DNA from: Chlamydiota bacterium
GTDB lineage: Bacteria; Chlamydiota; Chlamydiia; Chlamydiales; Waddliaceae
Assembly: GCA_011065005.1 (NCBI GenBank)
Contig: JAAKFP010000169.1
Coordinates: 1 to 5,900, forward strand
Length of the DNA: 5,900 nucleotides
Direction of reading: 5' to 3'
Shown here: piece after piece, positions 1 through 4,923 of the stretch
How positions within the stretch are numbered: the first letter of the stretch is position 1
Layout of the letters: every line of letters begins with the position of its first letter
Position numbers and translations under genes: made by a program
Notes under the pieces: model-generated
Told to the model about the DNA's origin: nothing
The model's database searches: none
What the model saw: only the letters and a program-made list of their open reading frames with translations

Positions 1-21
1 GAGTTGTGGGCTTTAAGGGTT

Positions 22-325
22 CCCGTTAGGGGACCAAGTGAGCTAGCCCCGTCCTAGTGCGAGGGAGCTTGCGACCGAGACACGTAGGGCGGGGTTTTGG
101 ATCGATATGATATCTCGTCCCGGTAGGGGCGGCAGATTTATAAAGAGAGGAGATTTGGTATTCCGTCATTATGGATATAATGAGTTATTTTGTAGGGTCA
201 ATTTATTGTTCCTGCCGCCCCTGCCGGGGCGGGATTTTATGCTGACCTAAAACCCCGACCTACGTGTCTCGGTCGCAAGCTCCCTCGCACTAGGACGGGG
301 CTAGCTCGCTTTGTCCCCTTATCGG
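22..325. repeat. Large imperfect palindrome (304 nt, 114-nt arms)
   Basis: Bases 22-135 pair with 212-325 in one register without any gap (paired positions sum to 347). Bases 40-88 against 259-307 are a perfect 49-bp inverted repeat. Over the 114 positions I count 98 Watson-Crick pairs, 9 G-T pairs and 7 true mismatches. The inner part (101-135) is more diverged than the outer part. The 76-nt A+T-rich centre (136-211) carries its own 7-bp hairpin (166-172 with 177-183) near the symmetry axis. A run of eight T (339-346) follows 13 bases after the right arm. No ORF, transposase or obvious target-site duplication accompanies it. It could be a non-autonomous palindromic mobile repeat, a structured RNA or a cruciform-forming DNA site. 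The palindrome itself is certain; its role is unknown. Confidence 0.93.
215..240 (+). terminator. GC-rich mini-hairpin followed by TTTT inside the right arm
   Basis: CCGCCCC (215-221) and GGGGCGG (226-232) form a perfect 7-bp stem with a TGCC loop, followed by GA and four T. The shape resembles a weak Rho-independent terminator on the plus strand. It lies inside the large palindrome, so it competes with the long stem and may only be a by-product of that repeat. The matching part of the left arm can form a weaker version on the opposite strand. Confidence 0.25.
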
Positions 326-419
326 GGACAATGGAAAGTTTTTTTTATCGATTTAAAATAATAAGAATGAAATGTTTAATGACACAACTGTAAAGGCTTA
401 TTTTGATAGGTTGATGCGT

Positions 420-491
420 ATGCGAAGAAAGCGAAGAAAACGCGAAGTAATTTATATTATTAACTTCGCGTTCTCTTCGCGGTCTTCGCGT
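420..491. repeat. TTCGCG-type palindromic repeat
   Basis: Bases 420-450 pair with 461-491 (positions sum to 911) around a 10-base A+T-rich loop. The arms consist of repeated GCGAAG units on the left and CTTCGCG units on the right, with only a few mismatches (429/482, 430/481, 438/473, 449/462). The transcript would fold into a hairpin of about 31 bp between the large palindrome and the operon. The unit type (CTTCGCG separated by short T/C-rich spacers) resembles intergenic repeats seen in many unrelated bacterial genomes, from memory. No poly-T tract follows, so a terminator role is not supported. It is non-coding in my reading, although an ORF can be drawn across it. Confidence 0.85.
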
Positions 492-523
492 TTAAAAAAT
501 GATGCAGATTTATCCTTATTCGC

Positions 524-541
524 TGCTATAGTAGGGGAATG
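524..541 (+). promoter_or_regulatory. Extended -10 promoter abutting the operon's first ATG
   Basis: TGC followed by TATAGT (524-532) fits the extended -10 pattern TGnTATAAT with one mismatch in the hexamer. No good -35 hexamer is seen about 17 bases upstream, which extended -10 promoters can tolerate. A start of transcription 6-7 bases after the hexamer would fall at 538-540, on the ATG of the first gene (539). That would give a leaderless mRNA and would explain why the only purine-rich stretch, AGGGGA (533-538), touches the start codon directly. This is inference from a short motif and could be chance. Confidence 0.4.
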
Positions 542-1291
542 GAGAAAAAAGTCGTTATCATCATACAAGCTCGGATGCAGTCGATTCGATTGCCCGGAAA
601 AGTCATGCTAAAGGCGCTTGACCGCCCTCTACTATCCTACCTCGTTGAACGACTAAAAAAAGTGCACAATGCCCAAGATATTGTGATCGCCACAACCCTG
701 GACCCCGAAGACAAAGCTATCTTAGAGTTTGCTAAAACAGAAGGGGTTTCCGCCTATTGTGGAAGCACTGAAGATGTCCTAAAACGCTATTTACTCGCTG
801 CCCAAGAACATTCCACAGATGTCGTCGTACGGATCACCGGCGATTGCCCTCTCATCGACCCTCAGGTTGTCGAAAAGGTGATCCAGTATTTCCTCGATCA
901 CGATTTCGACTATGTTGGCAACACTCTGACTCTTACCTATCCCCGAGGGATGGACACAGAGGTTTTCTCCATAAAGACTTTAGAAGACGCCGTTCAAAAC
1001 GCTAAGGAGAAAAGTGAACGGGAGCACGTAACCCTATTCATGTACAGACACCCCGAACGATTTCGATTGGCTAACGTTTCCTATTCTAAAAACGTCTCAA
1101 AATATCGGTTGACCTTAGATACCGAAGAGGATTACACCTTAATTAAGAGCATACTAGAGGCGTTATACCCCAAAAAGCCGAACTTTACACTAGAAGATAT
1201 GCTACGTTACTTAGAGGAGAACCCGAAATTATCAGACATTAACGCCCACGTTAAACAAAAACCAATACTCAAGGAGAATGTGAACCCATGA
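539..1291 (+). CDS. spsF: SpsF-type nucleotidyltransferase (CMP-sugar synthetase-like)
   Basis: This is a cytoplasmic sugar nucleotidyltransferase of the SpsF group (COG1861-like, related to CMP-Kdo synthetase), predicted to transfer a nucleotide, probably CMP, to a sugar acid. The nucleotide-binding motif IIIQARMQSIRLPGKV is at residues 7-22. GSTEDVLKRY is at 75-84, RITGDCPLIDP at 98-108 (D102 being the likely metal ligand), YPRGMDTEVF at 134-143, EREHVT at 160-165 and LTLDTEEDY at 191-199. The 250-residue length is normal for the group. The usual QARMGSTRLPGK reads QARMQSIRLPGK here, a small departure in the phosphate-binding loop. ATG 539 is the only canonical start after the in-frame stop at 500-502, and the protein begins with the usual few residues before the first strand. 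It overlaps the next gene by ATGA. The substrate is inferred from the synthase next door; an unusual substrate is possible. Confidence 0.9.
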   Translation: MEKKVVIIIQARMQSIRLPGKVMLKALDRPLLSYLVERLKKVHNAQDIVIATTLDPEDKAILEFAKTEGVSAYCGSTEDVLKRYLLAAQEHSTDVVVRITGDCPLIDPQVVEKVIQYFLDHDFDYVGNTLTLTYPRGMDTEVFSIKTLEDAVQNAKEKSEREHVTLFMYRHPERFRLANVSYSKNVSKYRLTLDTEEDYTLIKSILEALYPKKPNFTLEDMLRYLEENPKLSDINAHVKQKPILKENVNP

Positions 1292-2334
1292 CAATCCCTC
1301 CCATTATCTTACACACAGGCCGAACCATAGGCAAAGGGTTTCCTGCCTATATCGTTGCCGAAATCGGCAGCAACCATGATGGCGAGCTAGATCGAGCAAA
1401 AAAGCTGATCCGAGAGGCGAAGGAAGCTGGTGCTGACGCTGCAAAATTTCAATCGTTTCAAGTTCAAAACCTGATTAACAGAAAATTACTCATAAGCCAA
1501 CAATGGCAGCCAGACCCATCCTGGGAGATGTTAGAAAAACTATCGATACCAGAAGAGTGGCATCACGAGCTGCAGCAAGAGGCAAAAAATGTCGGAATCG
1601 ATTTTCTCTCCACACCCTTTGATCTGGAACGCTTAAAGCTCATTGTTGATTTAAAGGTACCAGCGATAAAAATTGCATCAGGAGATCTCACATATCATGA
1701 ATTGGTCCGGGCTGCAGGGCGTAGCGGGTTGCCAGTTTTCCTTTCTACAGGTCATGCCTCGCTAGGGGAGGTAGAAGCTACCCTGAGAGTCCTCTGGGAA
1801 GCAGGTTGTAAAGATATTGTCCTATTACACTGTGCTTCCATCTATCCCGCGGATTTTGAAGACGCGAACATCCCTGCAATGGTTTCCATGCAGCAGGGAT
1901 TCCAAGTTCAGGTTGGATACTCAGATCATACACCAGGAAATATCGTTCCTCTAGGAGCTGTAACCCTTGGGGGTTGTGTGATTGAAAAGCACATCACAGA
2001 CGATAAATCTCGCCCAGGGCCCGATCATGCTTTTGCCCTGGATTTTGAAGAATTTTCTCAGATGGTACGGCAAGTTCGCCAGCTTGAAGAAGCTATGATT
2101 GGTGGAAAAAAATATCCTCGGCCAAGTGAAATTGAAGAGCGAATCATGGCTCGACGTGCCCTATATGCAAAAACAGATATTCCAAGAGAAAGTACTTTAA
2201 ATAGGGAAAACGTAAACATCGTTCGTCATGCCTATCCAGAAGGTATTCCTGCAAATTGCTGGAACCGAGTGGAGGGGAGAGCTGTCGTTAGAAATGTTGC
2301 GAAAGATGAATTGATCACTTGGGAGATGATATAA
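1288..2334 (+). CDS. spsE: NeuB/SpsE-family sugar-acid (nonulosonate) synthase
   Basis: This is predicted to condense phosphoenolpyruvate with a ManNAc-like hexose derivative, giving a nine-carbon sialic-acid-like sugar acid. The TIM barrel occupies roughly residues 18-275. Motifs are AEIGSNHDGELDRAKKLI (24-41), KFQSF (53-57), FLSTPFD (106-112), KIASGDL (128-134), LSTGHAS (152-158), HCASIYPA (181-188), GYSDHTPG (210-217), EKHIT (233-237) and PGPDHAFALD (243-252). His214 and His235 match the manganese ligands known from meningococcal NeuB (H215, H236). A C-terminal antifreeze-like SAF domain spans about 288-348, and R313 sits where the NeuB substrate-contacting SAF arginine lies (R314). At 348 residues it is full length. 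AAGGAG at 1271-1276 lies 11 bases before the start, and two nearer ATG/GTG codons run straight into stops. Which sugar it uses (sialic, legionaminic, pseudaminic or other) cannot be told. Confidence 0.95.
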   Translation: MTIPPIILHTGRTIGKGFPAYIVAEIGSNHDGELDRAKKLIREAKEAGADAAKFQSFQVQNLINRKLLISQQWQPDPSWEMLEKLSIPEEWHHELQQEAKNVGIDFLSTPFDLERLKLIVDLKVPAIKIASGDLTYHELVRAAGRSGLPVFLSTGHASLGEVEATLRVLWEAGCKDIVLLHCASIYPADFEDANIPAMVSMQQGFQVQVGYSDHTPGNIVPLGAVTLGGCVIEKHITDDKSRPGPDHAFALDFEEFSQMVRQVRQLEEAMIGGKKYPRPSEIEERIMARRALYAKTDIPRESTLNRENVNIVRHAYPEGIPANCWNRVEGRAVVRNVAKDELITWEMI

Positions 2335-2337
2335 ACA

Positions 2338-3300
2338 GTGAATACCGAGTCTATCACCGTTCTCATTAGCAGCGTGTCGAAAAAAATTCCCCTTATCAAG
2401 AGTGTTCGACGGGCTTTGCATAAAATAGGGGTCGAATCAAAGATTGTCGGTGGCGATGCTGATCCCGATTGCATTGGAAAATATTTTGTCGACCAATTCT
2501 GGCAAATGCCTCCTTTACCCGATCTGACTCCGGAAGAGTTTATCTCCTACTGTCAATTTTATGGAATCAATCTAGTCATTCCCACTCGCGATGGGGAGCT
2601 ACTCTTTTTTGCTGGTTTGAAGGACATGTTAGAACAGCAGGGGATTCATGTGATGATCTCTGAAGAGGAGGCCGTTTCGATCTGTCTTGACAAAGAGCAG
2701 TTTTATCAGACGTTAATCAAGTTGGGATATCCCGTGATTGATACGGTCTCGTCGCTTGTGGACTTGGATTGGGATTCCTATGTTGTGAAGGAAAGGTTCG
2801 GTGCGGGAAGTTATTCGATAGGGATTGACCTAACCAAAGAACAAGCGCAGAAGCATGCGAAAAAGCTAAAAAATTCTGTTTTTCAGCCTTATGTGAAGGG
2901 GGATGAGGTTAGTGTCGATTTATATGTCGATCGCACCGGAAAGACCAAAGGGGTGATCGCTCGGAAGCGTGAAATGGTCGTAAATGGGGAGTCTCAAGTA
3001 ACCAATACATTTCGCGATGAGAATCTGGAAAAAATGTGTGCAAACATGGCTGAGGAGCTAAAATTGTATGGTCATGTGATGTTCCAACTGATTCATCATG
3101 AAGTGAACGGGGTTTACTATGTTTTGGAGTGTAATCCACGATTTGGTGGTGCTTCGGCATTAAGTCTTGAGATGGGTTTGGATAGCTTTTTTTGGTTTTT
3201 CCAAGAAGTCATGGGTGAAGATCTCTCAAAAATTCCTTTCGAGCGCTCTGATGAAGAAAAGCGCTTGGTACGCTATCCCGAGGATTTAATCGTCACATGA
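2338..3300 (+). CDS. ATP-grasp carboxylate-amine ligase-like protein
   Basis: This 320-residue protein belongs to the ATP-grasp superfamily, on the CarB/PylC-like side. Such enzymes activate a carboxylate as an acyl phosphate and join it to an amine or thiol. The pre-ATP-grasp strand ITVLISSVSKK is at residues 6-16. VIPTRDGEL (80-88) and the helix from D118 follow. The ATP-binding strand and glycine loop VVKERFGAGSYSIG are at 149-162 (K151). FQPYVKGDEVSVDLYVD (182-198) supplies the hinge with Q183 and E190. The metal and phosphate residues are in LECNPRFGGAS at 263-273 (E264, N266, R268), so the active site looks intact. It starts with GTG three bases after the preceding stop. The first internal Met (57) would remove the N-terminal fold, and GGGAG (2321-2325) lies 12 bases upstream. 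The operon context suggests amino-acylation of a sugar, which is inference. Confidence 0.88.
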   Translation: MNTESITVLISSVSKKIPLIKSVRRALHKIGVESKIVGGDADPDCIGKYFVDQFWQMPPLPDLTPEEFISYCQFYGINLVIPTRDGELLFFAGLKDMLEQQGIHVMISEEEAVSICLDKEQFYQTLIKLGYPVIDTVSSLVDLDWDSYVVKERFGAGSYSIGIDLTKEQAQKHAKKLKNSVFQPYVKGDEVSVDLYVDRTGKTKGVIARKREMVVNGESQVTNTFRDENLEKMCANMAEELKLYGHVMFQLIHHEVNGVYYVLECNPRFGGASALSLEMGLDSFFWFFQEVMGEDLSKIPFERSDEEKRLVRYPEDLIVT

Positions 3301-3866
3301 ACTACGCTTGCCTTGCAAAACAAGCCTATCAAGACCCCCCCTATCAAATTATTCCGATAAGACGTCGGGATATGTCTCGCATCAAAGAGTGGCGAAACGA
3401 GCAAATGGATTGTTTACGGCAAGATCAACCTCTGACCGACGTAGACCAAGAGAGATATTGGTCACAAACAATTGAGCCATCTTTTAGTTTGGAAGAGCCC
3501 AAGCAAATCTTGTTTAGCTATCTCTTAGAAGAGGCTTGCATTGGGTATGGAGGGTTGACCCATTGCGATTGGGGGGATAAACGTGCGGAAGTGAGTTTCA
3601 TCCTTCAGACCGACCGAACAGAAGACCCAGTGTTGTATGAAAAGGAAATGATTATCTTTCTTACATTGCTAAAAAAAGTGGCTTTCCAAGATCTTAAGTT
3701 TCATCGTCTGTTCACAGAGACCTTTGACATCCGTCCTCATCACATTTCCATTTTAGAAAAATTTGGATTCCTGCAGGAAGGAAGGCTCAAAGAGCACGTT
3801 ATGATTAATGGAAAATATGTAGACTCTTTGATTCATGGATTTTTGAGGAAGTATGACGATGCCTGA
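3297..3866 (+). CDS. GNAT-family N-acetyltransferase (RimJ/PseH-like)
   Basis: This 189-residue protein has the layout of RimJ/RimL- or PseH-type acetyltransferases, which move an acetyl group from acetyl-CoA to an amine. The first strand and helix read IPIRRRDMSRIKEWRNEQM at 19-37, with the characteristic WRN. CIGYGGLTHCDWGDKRAEVS (81-100) forms the central strands. The C-terminal part LEKFGFLQEGRLKEH (153-167) and NGKYVDSLIHGFLRK (171-185) match the usual EKxGFxxEG...GxYxD pattern. The residue often Asn before this helix is within RPHHIS (146-151), so that position is changed. It overlaps the ATP-grasp gene by ATGA, with GAGGA (3280-3284) upstream. In a nonulosonate operon the expected job is N-acetylation of an aminodideoxy sugar precursor, as PseH does in pseudaminic acid synthesis. 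Acetylation of a protein cannot be excluded by sequence alone. Confidence 0.88.
   Translation: MNYACLAKQAYQDPPYQIIPIRRRDMSRIKEWRNEQMDCLRQDQPLTDVDQERYWSQTIEPSFSLEEPKQILFSYLLEEACIGYGGLTHCDWGDKRAEVSFILQTDRTEDPVLYEKEMIIFLTLLKKVAFQDLKFHRLFTETFDIRPHHISILEKFGFLQEGRLKEHVMINGKYVDSLIHGFLRKYDDA
3845..3861 (+). promoter_or_regulatory. Ribosome binding site bearing on the SDR start
   Basis: GAGGAAG (3845-3851) sits in the end of the acetyltransferase gene. The core GAGG ends 4 bases before ATG 3853 and 10 bases before ATG 3859. The three preceding genes in the operon have spacings of 11-13 bases, so the second ATG (codon 3 of the longer reading) fits local practice better. Either start leaves the nucleotide-binding fold complete. 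Confidence 0.5.
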
Positions 3867-4794
3867 CTTTCATGATACACAGGTCTTTGTCAGCGGCGGG
3901 GCGGGAGTCATTGGGGCTGCCCTAGTAAAACTTCTCCATCAGCAAGGGGCAAACATTTTTGTTGGGGACCTCAAACCCAGACCAAGCGATTTTCCTTCCG
4001 AGATAAAGTATCGCCAGGGAGATCTCAATACGATCACTAAGGAGGAACTCGATTCTTTCCGGCCCGAGTTCTTTTTCCATCTCGCAGCTACTTTTGAGCG
4101 GTCTGTAGAAACGTATGACTTTTGGGGGGAGAACTTCCATCATAACGTCAAACTCAGTCACCACCTTATGGACTGTTTAAAGGAATGTAATTCCCTAAAA
4201 CGTGTTGTATTTGCATCGAGTTATCTCGTCTACGACCCAAAACTCTATCTTTTTGACCTTCCCCAAGCTGACCCCGTCCGCCTCGATGAGTATAGCCCCA
4301 TCTGCCCACGAAACCTTTGCGGCATGGCAAAGCTTCTGCATGAGCAGGAGATCAGCTTCCTGCAGTCTTTCAAGCAGCAAACCCTTTCAACAGTTAGCGC
4401 GCGAATATTTCGCAGCTACGGAAAAAATTCTCGTGATGTGATCTCTCGATGGATTCGTGCCTGTTTAAAAGGGGAACCCATCACTGTTTTCAGGAAAGAG
4501 GGATTTTTCGATTTTGTGTTTGCCGAAAATGTTGCGGAAGGGCTAATGCGGCTTGCTCTGTCGGAAGCGACCGGACCCATAAATCTAGGAACCGATAACG
4601 CCCGTCAGATTGGAGAGGTTTTAGACATCTTACAGCAGCATTTCCCAAAGATGCAAGTTAAAGAGGAAGCTTCAGACATCCCCATTGAAGTCTCTCAAGC
4701 CAATATGGACCGCTTTAAAGAAGTTACCGGCTGGATTCCCCCGCATCAGCTAGAAGATGCCATCCCCAAAATTATCGATCACGAAAAGACATAA
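3853..4794 (+). CDS. NAD-dependent epimerase/dehydratase-like extended SDR, Tyr replaced by Cys
   Basis: This 313-residue protein (311 from the second Met) is an extended short-chain dehydrogenase/reductase, a family that epimerises, dehydrates or reduces nucleotide sugars. The dinucleotide-binding motif GGAGVIG is at residues 15-21. D39 in VGDL favours NAD over NADP. GDL is at 56-58, FHLAA at 75-79 and the active-site serine region FASSYLVYD at 120-128. In the YxxxK position the sequence is CGMAK (156-160): the catalytic Lys160 is present but the Tyr position is Cys (TGC at 4318-4320). The flanking PRNL and LLHE residues align well, so a misplaced alignment is unlikely. The C-terminal substrate part includes INLGT (243-247) and VTGWIPP (291-297). 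It overlaps the acetyltransferase by 14 bases (8 from the second ATG) and closes the operon. It may be a specialised or inactive family member, or the base may be a mutation. Confidence 0.87.
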   Translation: MTMPDFHDTQVFVSGGAGVIGAALVKLLHQQGANIFVGDLKPRPSDFPSEIKYRQGDLNTITKEELDSFRPEFFFHLAATFERSVETYDFWGENFHHNVKLSHHLMDCLKECNSLKRVVFASSYLVYDPKLYLFDLPQADPVRLDEYSPICPRNLCGMAKLLHEQEISFLQSFKQQTLSTVSARIFRSYGKNSRDVISRWIRACLKGEPITVFRKEGFFDFVFAENVAEGLMRLALSEATGPINLGTDNARQIGEVLDILQQHFPKMQVKEEASDIPIEVSQANMDRFKEVTGWIPPHQLEDAIPKIIDHEKT

Positions 4795-4920
4795 CTTAAC
4801 CACAGATGCACACAGATAAACACAGATTAAAATATTTTTATGTTTGGCCGCTTTATCTAATCTTAACAAAAATATGAGACACTACCCTTTAGCAATTTTC
4901 AGCAATTTAAGGAGGCAACA
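4795..4920. other. Intergenic stretch between operon and C39-like gene
   Basis: Besides the CACAGAT units it contains AGCAATTT twice at a 10-base interval (4891-4898, 4901-4908), immediately before the ribosome binding site. I see no clear terminator for the operon and no convincing -35/-10 pair. TATCTA (4854-4859) and TTAACA (4863-4868) are isolated partial matches only. Whether the next gene has its own promoter is therefore open. Confidence 0.6.
4801..4830. repeat. Three tandem 10-bp CACAGAT units
   Basis: CACAGATGCA, CACAGATAAA and CACAGATTAA follow each other directly, preceded by TTAAC, just downstream of the SDR stop codon. From memory, this composite sequence occurs between genes in many unrelated bacteria. 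It contains no strong dyad, so it is not a terminator by itself. The 10-bp period would put all units on one face of the helix. Its function is unknown. Confidence 0.8.
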
Positions 4921-4923
4921 ATG
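4909..4923 (+). promoter_or_regulatory. Strong Shine-Dalgarno sequence for the C39-like gene
   Basis: AAGGAGG (4909-4915) is a near-perfect anti-16S match five bases before ATG 4921. It fixes this start over the later in-frame ATG at codon 14. It is much stronger and better spaced than the ribosome sites of the five-gene operon, which suggests independent and efficient translation. Confidence 0.85.

Noticed and set aside
196..201. Minus-strand promoter in the palindrome loop (TTGACC, with TATATC 16 bases on)
   Set aside because: Only partial matches in very A+T-rich sequence and no gene follows on that strand within the window.
22..325. The palindrome as an insertion sequence, integron attC site or retron RNA
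   Set aside because: No transposase, integrase or reverse transcriptase is in the window, and no target-site duplication or attC core sites were seen at the ends.
22..346. The big palindrome plus T8 as a Rho-independent terminator
   Set aside because: The stem is far too long, the loop is 76 bases, and the T-run starts 13 bases after the stem instead of directly after it.
512..520. Non-canonical ATC/ATT start for the SpsF-type gene upstream of ATG 539
   Set aside because: Family members begin only a few residues before the first strand, which ATG 539 already provides, and no ribosome site precedes these codons.
372..611. A 79-codon plus-strand ORF upstream of and overlapping the first operon gene
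   Set aside because: It runs through the GCGAAG palindrome, which explains its Arg/Lys-rich middle, and its end lies in another frame of the SpsF-type gene. It has no ribosome site and no recognisable domain.
2909..3160. An 83-codon minus-strand ORF inside the ATP-grasp gene
   Set aside because: It is the antisense of conserved ATP-grasp motifs, so the reading frame is a by-product. Other minus-strand ORFs within the genes were dismissed for the same reason.
4801..4830. CRISPR array
   Set aside because: The units are 10 bp long, directly adjacent and without unique spacers.
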